Shown one piece after another: positions 31,229 through 40,908 of a stretch of DNA of 64,000 nucleotides (position 1 is the first letter of the stretch; each line of letters begins with the position of its first letter). Below the pieces are notes generated by a model, which worked only from the letters and a program-made list of their open reading frames with translations, had not been told where the DNA came from and did not search any database. The stretch comes from Halomonas sp. HAL1 (lineage in GTDB: Bacteria > Pseudomonadota > Gammaproteobacteria > Pseudomonadales > Halomonadaceae): contig NZ_CP130610.1 of NCBI RefSeq assembly GCF_030544485.1, positions 2,046,001 to 2,110,000 of the forward strand, in the 5' to 3' direction. Made by a program: the position numbers and the translations under genes.

Positions 31229-31954
31229 TTAAATCAACAGCAAAAGCGAAGAATAGAGAGCCGCGCCTAAAACGAAAGGCCATAGCCGACTCTGCCTTTC
31301 TTCAGGAAGTTCTTCTTTGAGTACATTAAGTACCACTCCACCCGCCAAGAAGGCGAATAGCATGCTTGTCGCCGCCTCCTCCACTTCGACCCACAGCCCA
31401 ACACCCCAGCCAGCGAGTACCGCTAGGGCCAAAACCCAACGGCCCTTATGTAGGTAAACCTCACGATGACGAACCACTAATCCATAATCGTTGACGAGGA
31501 AGTGGAAGGCCATGGCCAGGGAGTATAAGACCAGCTCATGTAACGACGATTCTCGGTAGACTAATAAGTAGCCGATCAGAGCGTTATAAAGTGCAAATAT
31601 TCCAATATGAAGCCAAAACATGTACCTGCCAGACCGGGGGTGGGGTCCTCTATCTGGGGAACCAGCGCACGCCTTATTCTGTGAAACCCAGTGCTCAAGT
31701 CCATAGAATAGAACCAAACCCACTAGGGCTAACAAATAAGCGTGGTGCTCCAGAAAAGCCACGGCACCGTGCCCACTAATGGCTTGCTGTGCTTCTTCAA
31801 GTTCGGGAAAGACATGTACGAACACATACGAAACGGATATACCACCGGCAAAGGAGAGCCAGGCACTACGAGGCCACGCTTGAAGAAAGCGAATTTTTCC
31901 TGCAGCGAGATGGACAATAACCAGCCCCACGACGGAAAGTACCTGGAACCACAT
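31229..31954 (-). CDS. ZIP-like integral membrane protein
   Basis: 241 residues with about eight membrane helices. HVFPELEEAQ near residue 47 and FLAGGVVLNVLKEELPEER near the C-terminus resemble, but do not fully match, the metal-site helices of ZIP metal transporters. His-rich stretches (LEHHAYLL, AMAFHFLVNDYGLVVRHREVYLH) add metal-binding potential. Transport function is inferred only. Confidence 0.6.
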   Translation of the reverse strand: MWFQVLSVVGLVIVHLAAGKIRFLQAWPRSAWLSFAGGISVSYVFVHVFPELEEAQQAISGHGAVAFLEHHAYLLALVGLVLFYGLEHWVSQNKACAGSPDRGPHPRSGRYMFWLHIGIFALYNALIGYLLVYRESSLHELVLYSLAMAFHFLVNDYGLVVRHREVYLHKGRWVLALAVLAGWGVGLWVEVEEAATSMLFAFLAGGVVLNVLKEELPEERQSRLWPFVLGAALYSSLLLLI

Positions 31955-32011
31955 TAGTAATCCTTATATAACAAGAGTAATACTCTCCTTTAACCAGGGC
32001 TCTCCATATTC

Positions 32012-33145
32012 CTATTCTGAAGCACCCGCATCATGTTCAGCGGCGTCTTCTTCACCTTCTTCAACCATTTCCTGTGCTTCTTCCTCTTCCTCCTCTGACG
32101 CTTCGGGCTTTTCCTGGTCTTTGCGCCCAACGGCAAGTGTCGTAACGATGCCGAAGTGGTCGGAGCCAATCACTTTGACACGTTCAAGATCAACCAGATG
32201 AAGCCCATCAGAGACGAACAGATGGTCGATTGGGTAGCGCCAAAACGGGTACGCCGAATGGTAAGTACTCAGCAATCGTCGGCCACGACGTGGGTCTTTT
32301 AGATCGCTCAAATCGGCAAATAGCCGCGTGGTATGCGACCAGCCCACATCGTTAAAATCACCGGTTACGATCCAGCGATTATCCGGGTCTTCTTGCACAT
32401 GCTCGGCTATCAGCATAAGTTCCGCATCGCGTTCACGGCTGTCCCGTCTTGCCTCGGCATCCTCGCTCTCGATATCTTCTTCAAGGCCGGGAGGTACAGG
32501 ATGAGCGCCAACAAACCGCACGGGCCCTATGCCTGGTACATCAAGGGTGGCGAAAACCGAAGGCCTGCGCTCTGAGACCAAGTGTTCAACCTGCTCTTCC
32601 AGAAGCGGATAACGCGACCAAAGCACTAGCCCCTGACCTTCGTCACGCACCTCTCCCACCCGATAATCGTAATAGTCGTCCAGCGGTGCCAACCCTTCTT
32701 CCCACGCGCTATCAACTTCAATCAACAGCAAGAGATCTGGATCCTCAAGCCGCACCATATCTATCAATTCGGCATAGTGATCGTTTTTGAAGGTAATATT
32801 CGCGGTCAGCACTTTTAATGTTGTCCGATCATCATTGGACCGCATCTCCGCCGACGGAACCTCGGTGGGCCAAACGGGGGTAAAGGGCAAGATGTGGTAA
32901 AGGTGCCACCCAGCAATGACCAGGATAACGGCTACCCAGACGGCATGCTCTTTTTGTGGACGCTTGAGCCACGCATGGATAGCTAACAGAAGAAGCGGAA
33001 ACACCAACGCGGCGGTTAACTGCAAACGAGGGAAATCCCACAGCCTGACCCACCACTCACCACTGGGTAACAAAGGTAGAAGGCATACCACCACCATCAA
33101 AAGAACCAGCACTCGGCTGGCCCACAAAAGAAGCTTTAAAAGCAT
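32012..33145 (-). CDS. Membrane-anchored endonuclease/exonuclease/phosphatase-fold protein
   Basis: 377 residues from MLLKLLLWASR. Three N-terminal hydrophobic helices (to about residue 90) precede an EEP catalytic domain. It shows VLTANITFKND, LLIEVDS (metal Glu), WIVTGDFNDVGWS (Asp and Asn) and IGSDHFGIV (catalytic Asp-His). The C-terminal 40 residues are almost all Glu/Ala. Family members cut nucleic acids or phosphodiesters, usually outside the cytoplasm when anchored this way. Confidence 0.82.
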   Translation of the reverse strand: MLLKLLLWASRVLVLLMVVVCLLPLLPSGEWWVRLWDFPRLQLTAALVFPLLLLAIHAWLKRPQKEHAVWVAVILVIAGWHLYHILPFTPVWPTEVPSAEMRSNDDRTTLKVLTANITFKNDHYAELIDMVRLEDPDLLLLIEVDSAWEEGLAPLDDYYDYRVGEVRDEGQGLVLWSRYPLLEEQVEHLVSERRPSVFATLDVPGIGPVRFVGAHPVPPGLEEDIESEDAEARRDSRERDAELMLIAEHVQEDPDNRWIVTGDFNDVGWSHTTRLFADLSDLKDPRRGRRLLSTYHSAYPFWRYPIDHLFVSDGLHLVDLERVKVIGSDHFGIVTTLAVGRKDQEKPEASEEEEEEAQEMVEEGEEDAAEHDAGASE

Positions 33146-33437
33146 GAAACCTCTCAAACGCAGCAACGGCGACCGAAGGGGTCTCGGTCGTACTTAGCCA
33201 GGTTGCCGCAAATATTTTACGATTTATGCATTCCACTTTAGTGAATGCTCCATACACTTATGATGGGGCTTGCTTAATGATAGGCCGCTAACCTCGCATA
33301 AATGTAGTCTAATGCGTAGTAATTAATAAGAAAAAATCGTGAATTCCACAACCTGAGTGATGATCACTGACCTGCATAGATTTGGTAAGCTAATCGCCTT
33401 AGCAAATCGCTTCAATGCCGATTTTACAAGCAGGCAG

Positions 33438-34574
33438 CTATCGACCGCGGTGAGACAGGCCAACCCGCGTCTGAAGTATCGTTTCTCTCAACACTGTTGG
33501 CCATAGCCGTGCACATAGGAAGGCTGCCTTTCGGCCTAAGCGATAAGTGAGCACGCTCGCCAGTAGCTCCGCATTGCGGACTGGTCGCGTTAGATCGGTG
33601 TAGGCCAAGCGTTGATACATATTGGAATCGCCACCTGAGGCGTGAACGCGGGCTGCAAGGGAGGCCGTGTGCAGAGCAATCGCAATGCCATCACCAGCAA
33701 ACGACGGGATAACCGCTGCTTGATCCCCCAGCGGGAACAGGCCTGGCTGCGAGTCACCGGGGGAGCGGAGATAACCATAAGGAACACCGGAAACTGCCAA
33801 GGGCTCACGCCAGCAAGGCGTTAAACTGGCAAGGCGCTGCTTCATATGGGATGACGTATTACTCAACCAATCAAGCAAACCAGGCCAATGGCTGCCACAC
33901 GTCTTGTAGATATCCTGCCTAACTAAAAAACTAAGATTAACACCACCCTTCTCTATCGGCTCCAAGCCGGCGTAACCCCCTTCAAATAAATGAACCTCAA
34001 CCGTTTCCTGCCATTGGTCCTGCTGCATTGCGCTGAGGCTAAAGTGCATTTTAAAACCAATGAAATCATGGTGGCGAGTGGCGCTGACCCGGCGCTTCCA
34101 ATCACGCAGTTCATGCTTGCCAGTGGCCAGAAACACCGCTTTTGCTGAAATCGCTGAGCGGGTGCTATGTCGGTTTCTGGTAAGCAGCCTCCACCCATCG
34201 CCAGTGTGCGTTAAATGCCTGACTGTCGTGCCACGTTCAACGGCTGCTCCCGCAGTTTTAGCCTGCTCAAGCAGAGCGTTATCCAATCGGTATCGGGATA
34301 AACTCCACGCGGTAAAAGGCAATTCGAAGCTAAGCTCACTCTCGCCATTGTAAAACCGAGCGTAGCGAATGGGTTCGGCCCCTAATGCCGCTAAATCTAT
34401 TCCTAGGTCTTCAAGGTAGTGAGCGGCTTCAAAGCTAATGAACTCGCCGCACACTTTGTGGTGCGGGGCCGGTTTACGTTCCAGTACACGTGCCGGAATA
34501 CCGTGCCTAGATAGCTCAATTGCCACCGCCGACCCCGCTGGGCCGCCGCCTATAATGACTGCTTCTTCATTCAT
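33438..34574 (-). CDS. FAD-dependent oxidoreductase, last gene of type III PKS operon
   Basis: 378 residues from MNEEAVIIGGGPAGSA, the dinucleotide-binding loop. KVCGEFISFEA and GDQAAVIPSFAGDGIAIALHT are the FAD-site motifs of the geranylgeranyl reductase / aromatic hydroxylase group. The ATG overlaps the methyltransferase stop (TGATG). By analogy with SrsC it would hydroxylate an alkylated phenolic ring to a quinol or quinone. This role is inferred. Confidence 0.8.
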   Translation of the reverse strand: MNEEAVIIGGGPAGSAVAIELSRHGIPARVLERKPAPHHKVCGEFISFEAAHYLEDLGIDLAALGAEPIRYARFYNGESELSFELPFTAWSLSRYRLDNALLEQAKTAGAAVERGTTVRHLTHTGDGWRLLTRNRHSTRSAISAKAVFLATGKHELRDWKRRVSATRHHDFIGFKMHFSLSAMQQDQWQETVEVHLFEGGYAGLEPIEKGGVNLSFLVRQDIYKTCGSHWPGLLDWLSNTSSHMKQRLASLTPCWREPLAVSGVPYGYLRSPGDSQPGLFPLGDQAAVIPSFAGDGIAIALHTASLAARVHASGGDSNMYQRLAYTDLTRPVRNAELLASVLTYRLGRKAAFLCARLWPTVLRETILQTRVGLSHRGR

Positions 34575-35290
34575 CAACAGCGAGCTTCTTTTTGGCAAGA
34601 AACACAGATACGAAACGGAAAAAACCACTTTACACGCACATGCTTATCAAGCCCCGCTTGGCTGATCAGGCGTTGCCAGTCAGCCACGGTTAAGGCACGT
34701 GCTACCGAGACGGCGGCGTCATGACGAATCAATCGGTTACGGCTAAACAGGGCAGTCGCTGATTTAATAAAATAATAGGGAACAGGGTGCCGATGTAGAT
34801 CATTGATAAACCAGCCTTTCCGCGCGCGATGGTTCATCCAGCGCATAAATTCGACAATCTGCTTATCGGTAAGATGGTGCGTAAATAACGACGATATAAT
34901 CAGATCAATGGATTGGTCTGGCTCGAACTCAAACACATCCGAGGTTTGATAACAGATTGCTGAGGAAGACGGCCATGATTCAGCAGATTTTTTAGCCCAG
35001 GGGTTTAGATCAACACCGACCATACGGTAACCGCTTGCAGCCGCTGTTCGTTCAGGCCACTCCTTGGCGATCTGTCGCAACATATCACCACCTCCGCTGG
35101 CTACATCCAATACAAAGAGCCGTTCACTGTTTTCGACCCAAGGACGAAGCCATTGCAAGGTAGGACGATACGCTAACGTTAGATGATTGATACGCTCAAG
35201 ACCGATGAGGCAATCGTGGAATTCTTCGAAGGAGATATCTTCTTCATCCATAAGCTCCTTCTCATCGCTGCGCTGACTGAAATCCGGCAT
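34574..35290 (-). CDS. SAM-dependent methyltransferase in type III PKS operon
   Basis: 238 residues from the ATG with AAGG five bases before it; the TTG further up overlaps the synthase. Motif I is FVLDVASGGGDML, followed by VGVDLNPWAKKSA and DLIISSLFTHHL. The order synthase-methyltransferase-FAD enzyme matches srsABC, in which SrsB methylates an alkylresorcinol. C-terminal CysCys-like VSCQKEARC is unusual for the family. Confidence 0.8.
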   Translation of the reverse strand: MPDFSQRSDEKELMDEEDISFEEFHDCLIGLERINHLTLAYRPTLQWLRPWVENSERLFVLDVASGGGDMLRQIAKEWPERTAAASGYRMVGVDLNPWAKKSAESWPSSSAICYQTSDVFEFEPDQSIDLIISSLFTHHLTDKQIVEFMRWMNHRARKGWFINDLHRHPVPYYFIKSATALFSRNRLIRHDAAVSVARALTVADWQRLISQAGLDKHVRVKWFFPFRICVSCQKEARC

Positions 35291-35297
35291 GACTGCC

Positions 35298-36350
35298 TTA
35301 TCCCTTAAGGTCAAAAAGCATGCTTTCGACCGTTAGCCCAGGCCCAAAGGCCATGGCGAGGCCTGGGCCCGGCTTCTTGGGGTTGTTCATCATTGCCTGA
35401 AGCACAAACATGATAGTGGCCGACGACATATTGCCAAACTTTCTAAGCACCTCCCGCGATGCCATCAGTTGATTCTCCTCAAGCTCTGCCCCTGCTTTTA
35501 CAGCATCTAATACCGTGCGCCCACCGGGGTGAATAGCCCAGTGCGCGATATCACTGCGTTGATAACCATCCAGCAGCTTAGTCATCATCAGCGGTAAGTG
35601 GCTGGCGATAACGCCAGGTACCTTCCCTGATAACTGCATATCGAAGCCTTGGTTGCCAATACGCCAGGTGATTAATGCTTCCGTTTCCGGTAGCACATCA
35701 GTGTTGAAACCCTGTATTTCAAGACCAGCCGGCTCTGCCGTCACGATGCTTGCGGCACAACCATCGGAAAAAATGGCGAACGACAAAATCTCTTCGAGCG
35801 TTCCCGTGGGTTTAAGATGCAAGGTGCAGAGCTCAAGATTGAGTACCAGCACTTTAGCGTCTGGCTCCGAGCGAACAATGTGTCGAGCTAACTTAAGCGC
35901 ATTAATCGCAGCGTAACAGCCCATGAAGCCGACATTGGTGCGTTCGACACTCCCTGGCAGCCCATAATGGTGAATCAATTGATGATCCAGTCCCGGCGCA
36001 TAAAACCCAGTGCAGGTAGTCGTCACCAAGTGGGTGGTGCTAGAGAGGTCAAGTTGACCCAGTGCGCGCTTCGCCAAGGTGAAAGCGAAGCGTTCGTAAA
36101 ACTGCATGCGCGCCTGAGTGTCAGGAAAAGCTTCATTTTTATAGAAGCCTCCTAGGTCCAATTTATCTTCATCTAAATGGGGTTCCAGGAACGAGTATCG
36201 GTGCTCTATCTGCGCCCTTTCCGCCATGCGCTGAAACACTTTTACCGAACGTTTATCCGGCAGCAGGCGCGGACAGTATTCGATAAATTTGCTATGTATA
36301 TCAAAGTCCGGAACAGCAGTGGCAATGCGATTGATAAATACTGAAGTCAT
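35298..36350 (-). CDS. Type III polyketide synthase
   Basis: 350 residues, chalcone-synthase fold. The catalytic triad is visible: Cys145 in GFMGCYAAINA, His274 in WAIHPGGRTVLDA, Asn307 in FGNMSSATIMF. Bacterial enzymes of this kind condense a fatty acyl starter with malonyl-CoA into alkylpyrones or alkylresorcinols. A 263-base spacer upstream should hold the promoter; it contains a CTATCAAGATAG repeat near 36510. Confidence 0.92.
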   Translation of the reverse strand: MTSVFINRIATAVPDFDIHSKFIEYCPRLLPDKRSVKVFQRMAERAQIEHRYSFLEPHLDEDKLDLGGFYKNEAFPDTQARMQFYERFAFTLAKRALGQLDLSSTTHLVTTTCTGFYAPGLDHQLIHHYGLPGSVERTNVGFMGCYAAINALKLARHIVRSEPDAKVLVLNLELCTLHLKPTGTLEEILSFAIFSDGCAASIVTAEPAGLEIQGFNTDVLPETEALITWRIGNQGFDMQLSGKVPGVIASHLPLMMTKLLDGYQRSDIAHWAIHPGGRTVLDAVKAGAELEENQLMASREVLRKFGNMSSATIMFVLQAMMNNPKKPGPGLAMAFGPGLTVESMLFDLKG

Positions 36351-36613
36351 TTCACCGCTCCTTGATTACCTCAGGCTTATCCGCTGTGTCAGTGATTCAG
36401 AATGACCTGCTCGGTAAGATCCAGTCCATTTTGCATTTTGCACATCAACCCAAGTCTTGCTGGGGAATTAGGGATGCTACTGACCAAGGCAGCCCTAACA
36501 ACATCGCCCTATCAAGATAGTTCTATCAACGTAGCCCTGGGACATTTAAAAGGAAGTTACACTCTCACTATTTAGCATATTGATAATATATAGGAAAAAA
36601 AGTTAAATGAATC

Positions 36614-37354
36614 TTATGCAGTTTCTGCCACTAAATGCAGATAAAGCGGATCGAACTCCCCCGCTTCCTTGAGTTTTTGCCAATCAGGTACGGTTATCTG
36701 GTTTTTATTATTACTAATTAACCCATCAGTACGAAGCGCCTGGAGTACTCTATTCATGTGAATATGCGTCATACCTGTCGCATCTGCTAACTCGGTCTGG
36801 GTAATGGGCATATCAAAGGTTGATTCCGTAGCCAACCCTACCGCTTCAAGTCGAACCAACAGCTCACAGATAAGATGGGCAATTCGGTTATAGGCAGGCC
36901 GTTGCCCGTTATTCAAAAGCCACTCGCGTGTGATAGAAGCGCTCATCAATGTCTCACGCCAAAGAGCGACAGAAAGACGCGGGTAGAGCTCACAGAGGCT
37001 ATGTAAATCATCGTGCTCAATAAAGCCAAGTATGCAGGGCGTGATTGAGGCAACATTTATATCCAGAAAAGGTAAATGTAAGCTTTGTAGATCAGGAATG
37101 TCGCCGGGTATATAAAGGGATATTATTTGGCGCTTGCCTTCAGAGGTCAGCTTATAAGCGCATGTAAATCCTTCAATAACTAGACAGCATTGCGTAGGAT
37201 GATCGCCAACTTTCAATACATTTTGATCTGAATGAAGGGTAATTGTCTTTATTGATAAATTCTGTATTGCTTGCTTCTCTTCATCATTAAGAAGCAAAAC
37301 GTTTTCCAACTTACGGATAATAAGAAGGTTAGGCGTGAGGAGTCGGGTTTCCAT
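36614..37354 (-). CDS. Crp/Fnr-family transcription regulator
   Basis: 246 residues from the ATG with GGAG six bases before it; two upstream starts are less likely. A cyclic-nucleotide-type beta barrel (NVLKVGDHPTQCCLVIEGF) precedes a winged helix-turn-helix (ITQTELADATGMTHIHMNRVL). No Cys cluster for an Fe-S sensor is seen, so it is unlike Fnr. It lies upstream of, and on the same strand as, the PKS operon and may control it. Confidence 0.85.
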   Translation of the reverse strand: METRLLTPNLLIIRKLENVLLLNDEEKQAIQNLSIKTITLHSDQNVLKVGDHPTQCCLVIEGFTCAYKLTSEGKRQIISLYIPGDIPDLQSLHLPFLDINVASITPCILGFIEHDDLHSLCELYPRLSVALWRETLMSASITREWLLNNGQRPAYNRIAHLICELLVRLEAVGLATESTFDMPITQTELADATGMTHIHMNRVLQALRTDGLISNNKNQITVPDWQKLKEAGEFDPLYLHLVAETA

Positions 37355-37602
37355 AGAGGTCTCCATAATTTGCAGATATGAAGCCGGATGCAACATTTTG
37401 ACTGCTCGTCAATAGACAATGAAAAATAGCTTTTATCATGCGCTCCGTGAGTACAAATTGATAGCGACAATAATTAATTGGCTTGCCTAAGTACGCCGTT
37501 CCAACATGAGCATTGAGTTAAGCCAGCCCTGAGACTGGCAATCCTGGTTCGCTTACAGCTTCGGCTGAGAAAAGCCTAGCTCCAAAGGCAGATGACGCTG
37601 CT

Positions 37603-38946
37603 TTACTCTTCTCGGAAGGCCCTGCTGAACTGATCGGTAATAGGCTTAACAAAATACGTCAGTGCGGTGCGCTCTTCGGTCGTGATAAAGACTTCGACCG
37701 GCATACCAGGCAGCAGCGTGGTAACGCCTAGCTTCTCAAGCTCTTCTTCAGAAACGTCAACATCGCCCAGGTAGTAGATCTCGCCAGTCACATCATCGCG
37801 TGACGTCGCAGGGGAAACATAGACGATCTCGCCTTTAAGCTCCGGCGTCGTTCTCTGGTTGAAGGCAGTGAAACGGAGTCTGACCGGCTGGCCGACCCAG
37901 ACTTGGTCGATGGTTATCGGCGCAAGTTTCACCTCGACCTTCAGTTTGGCGTCCTCCGGAACGATGGTGACAAGCTCTTCGGCCGGCGTGATCACGCCTC
38001 CTACCGTGTGGATGTTCAGCTCATTAACGGTTCCAGAAATCGGAGCGCGAATATCCGTTCGCGCCAGCCGATCCTCGATGGCGATGCGCCGGTCACGCAG
38101 CTCCGAAAACTCCGCTTCCACGGCACTTAATTCGCGCTGCGCCTCGGTACGGGCGTTCTCGTCGATCGCAATAATCTGGAGGCGAATTTCGCTCATGCGG
38201 GTTCTCGCTCTGGCGATGGATGCGTGGATCTCACCGCGTTCACCCGAAATGCGTGCTCTGTCACGGGCCATCGGCACGAGGAGGGTTCGTGCAATCAGCC
38301 CTCTGTCAGCGAGACCTTTATTTCCTGAGTATTCGGTCTCGACGAGACGGAATTCCTCGTCTTTCGATTGCCGCTGCGCTTCCAGCCCCTTTATCTCCTC
38401 TTCGATTTGCTCGATGCTGAGTTCGAGCTGCTGCTGCTTACTTTGGCGACTTGTGCGATTGCCGTCGAAGAGGCGTGTTTCGCCGAGGAAAACATCCGGA
38501 GAGTCGTTTGCATCCAAATCGGTCGGGAACTCGATTGCCGCAAGCCCATCCCGCTCTGCCAAAAGCCGCGCTCTCCTGATGGCCAATTCCACGAGTTTAG
38601 AACGCACGATTGAAAGCTCCGCCTTTGTCTGTGTGTCTTCGAGCCGCAGCAGCACATCTCCCGCTCGAACAAAGTCCCCTTCCCTAATGGCAATCTCGCC
38701 GACGATGCCGCCGTCACGATGCTGTATCGACTTAAGATTCTGATCCACCGTCACGGATCCTTGCGCGATGACGGCCCCACTGAGTTGAGCGCTCGCGGCC
38801 CAGCCGCCGGCTCCCAACAGCAGAAACAGGGCGAGAGCCGTGCCCACGAACACTCGCGGGCCGAGCCGAAAAGCGTTTTCTGGATTCGGTAAGCGCTTGG
38901 CTTTTTCCTCTAAAAGAGGCGTGCCGGAAGGATCATATGTGCTCAT
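37603..38946 (-). CDS. Type I secretion membrane-fusion protein (HlyD family)
   Basis: 447 residues. A membrane helix near 33-52 is followed by a lipoyl half (GDFVRAGDVLLRLEDTQTKAEL), a long coiled coil (about 100-280) and a beta-barrel half (DIRAPISGTVNELNIHTVGG). The C-terminus (LPGMPVEVFITTEERTALTY) is typical of HlyD adaptors. It bridges the ABC exporter to an outer-membrane channel, which is not encoded in this window. Confidence 0.9.
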   Translation of the reverse strand: MSTYDPSGTPLLEEKAKRLPNPENAFRLGPRVFVGTALALFLLLGAGGWAASAQLSGAVIAQGSVTVDQNLKSIQHRDGGIVGEIAIREGDFVRAGDVLLRLEDTQTKAELSIVRSKLVELAIRRARLLAERDGLAAIEFPTDLDANDSPDVFLGETRLFDGNRTSRQSKQQQLELSIEQIEEEIKGLEAQRQSKDEEFRLVETEYSGNKGLADRGLIARTLLVPMARDRARISGERGEIHASIARARTRMSEIRLQIIAIDENARTEAQRELSAVEAEFSELRDRRIAIEDRLARTDIRAPISGTVNELNIHTVGGVITPAEELVTIVPEDAKLKVEVKLAPITIDQVWVGQPVRLRFTAFNQRTTPELKGEIVYVSPATSRDDVTGEIYYLGDVDVSEEELEKLGVTTLLPGMPVEVFITTEERTALTYFVKPITDQFSRAFREE

Positions 38947-38955
38947 TGTGTGCTC

Positions 38956-40908
38956 CTAAGATAGCCATTCGAGACCATCGTCACGCTCTGTTGACCACGA
39001 AAGCTTGTGTCTTCCGTGCAGCGTGACGGTTGTCGCCCACATCTCATCGTCCTCAAAGTCGGTCTCGATCACGGTCCACTCGTTTCCATCGTCCCGATCG
39101 TGCCGATAGCGTATTGGCGAATCGTCATCGTCGTTATCGCGGTAGATGTGTTCGAAACGGTCTTCCGGCTCGTCATCGGCCTTCCAGAAAATCTCGTATT
39201 CAGAGATCCGGATACGGTCTCCAACCCCAAAGTCCATGATCACGTGCGAAACGGCGTTAGGTTGAACCCCACCGGCGCTGGCGAACGCAAAGACGTCATC
39301 ACCCGTGCCGCCCGTGAGCGCGACCGATTCACTGCCGAGAATGAAGTGATCGGCTTCTCGGCCTCCAAGCACTTTCTCGAAACCGGTGATAGCGTCATGG
39401 CCGATTTCTACGCCGCTGGCGACACCGTTCATAAGATCCACCACGAGACGTTCCGTCGCGTGGCTGTAGTCGAGGGTGTCCGTGCCCGCGCCGCCGTCGT
39501 ACACGTCATCGTCCGCGTCGAGCGATGCCACAATCCGATCGTTTCCCATGCCGCCGAACACCTTGTCGCTTCCTGCTCCATCGCTAATCACGTCGTTACC
39601 CTCGCCCCCGAGCAGCAAATCGTCGCCGTCTCCACCGCTCAGGTGATCCCCACCGGTGTTCCCGAAGATCACGTCATCGCCGTCACCGCCGAATAGCCTG
39701 TCGTCGCCTGCACCACCGAAAAGATGGTCGTTTCCCGCGCCGCCGAAAATAATGTCATTGCCATCGCCGCCGAACACCACGTCATCACCGTCTCCCGCAA
39801 CAATGTGGTCGTCGCCTGCTCCTCCATTAATAACGTCGTTGCCGGCCCGTCCATCAATGTTGTCATCGCCGCCTGCGCCGTCGATCTCATCGGCACACAG
39901 GCTGCCCAGAAACATGTCGTCTACCACGCTTCCTACGATAACGGGCTGTTCGACAACGGAAAAGTGGGCGACGGCTTCGATCGTAAGGTCGCCGTCAGTG
40001 ATCTCATAGCGGAGGGTCACCGGCCCCGGTTGCCCGCTGCCGCTCTGGAACACCCAACCGCCGTCCACTTCTGTAAGCTCGCCGGAGGACACAGCCAGGT
40101 TTTGAACCGAGAGGACGTCGCCATCGGGGTCCTCTGCCTTGCTCAGCAGATCGCCCAGGGCGATGGCGAGCGCCGCACAGGGTGCCACGTCCAGCAGATA
40201 AACGGGGCCTGACACGCGAGGAGCACGGTTGCCCGTCGGTGAGACCTCGTCATCGTCGTCCTCATTTACGGGGTCGAGTGGGTCGCCATCCTTGGAACTA
40301 TCGGTATCAGTCGGTCTCTCGCTATCCGTAGAACTATCGTTATCCGTGGCATCCTCGCTAACCGCAGAACCATCGCCGTCCGTGGGATCATTGCCTTCAA
40401 CGAGCGGATTGTCGTTCGGTGGTGAAGGGAAACGATGACCGGCGGGGTTAGCAATGTCGATAGGCGATATGCTGGGGCTGATGCCCATTCGATCCACCCT
40501 CTCAGCGACTGCATTGCCGCTTGCAGGTCTGACTACTGCGGGTGCGCCTTCGCTTTCGCCCTGATAGCGTAGGGGCGATGACCCGGGAGCATCGGCGACC
40601 GGCGGCCTTGTAGAGCCGGGAGGTTCGGGATCGGGCATATCAGGGACTGTTTGCGGGGAGGCGATGTCGTCAACCATGCCCTCTTGGCTTTCGCCCTCCG
40701 CCGCACCGGCGGCTGGCTCTTCCGGCTGCGATTGGGGTTCACTCTCCCGGCCCCAGGAGAAGATCGAGCCCAGGTAAGCAGCGATCCCCATGAGTAAGCC
40801 GACGATCAAGCGAGGCGTCCCAGAGACCTCGTCCCCGCTTTTCAGAACGTAGCGCTGAGAGGTATCAGTTTCGGGTAAGGCGTTCTTGGTGCCTTTGACG
40901 TTAATCAT
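38956..40908 (-). CDS. Membrane-anchored RTX protein within the secretion operon
   Basis: 650 residues. A hydrophobic helix (PRLIVGLLMGIAAYLGSIF, about 32-50) is followed by a long acidic, Ser/Asp/Pro-rich stretch (55-235), a cadherin-like domain (about 240-330) and a run of some ten nonapeptide RTX repeats (GGxGxDxUx type, about 340-440) that should bind calcium. The C-terminus is acidic and aromatic. It starts inside the ABC gene's stop (ATGA) and ends nine bases before the adaptor gene. Position and anchor suggest a component or retained substrate of the exporter. Its function is unknown. Confidence 0.75.
   Translation of the reverse strand: MINVKGTKNALPETDTSQRYVLKSGDEVSGTPRLIVGLLMGIAAYLGSIFSWGRESEPQSQPEEPAAGAAEGESQEGMVDDIASPQTVPDMPDPEPPGSTRPPVADAPGSSPLRYQGESEGAPAVVRPASGNAVAERVDRMGISPSISPIDIANPAGHRFPSPPNDNPLVEGNDPTDGDGSAVSEDATDNDSSTDSERPTDTDSSKDGDPLDPVNEDDDDEVSPTGNRAPRVSGPVYLLDVAPCAALAIALGDLLSKAEDPDGDVLSVQNLAVSSGELTEVDGGWVFQSGSGQPGPVTLRYEITDGDLTIEAVAHFSVVEQPVIVGSVVDDMFLGSLCADEIDGAGGDDNIDGRAGNDVINGGAGDDHIVAGDGDDVVFGGDGNDIIFGGAGNDHLFGGAGDDRLFGGDGDDVIFGNTGGDHLSGGDGDDLLLGGEGNDVISDGAGSDKVFGGMGNDRIVASLDADDDVYDGGAGTDTLDYSHATERLVVDLMNGVASGVEIGHDAITGFEKVLGGREADHFILGSESVALTGGTGDDVFAFASAGGVQPNAVSHVIMDFGVGDRIRISEYEIFWKADDEPEDRFEHIYRDNDDDDSPIRYRHDRDDGNEWTVIETDFEDDEMWATTVTLHGRHKLSWSTERDDGLEWLS

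Noticed and set aside
39656..40212. Plus-strand frames and short tandem repeats at 39.6-40.2 kb, possibly a repeat array
   Set aside because: The repetition is the coding pattern of RTX nonapeptides; the units vary and are not spaced like CRISPR.
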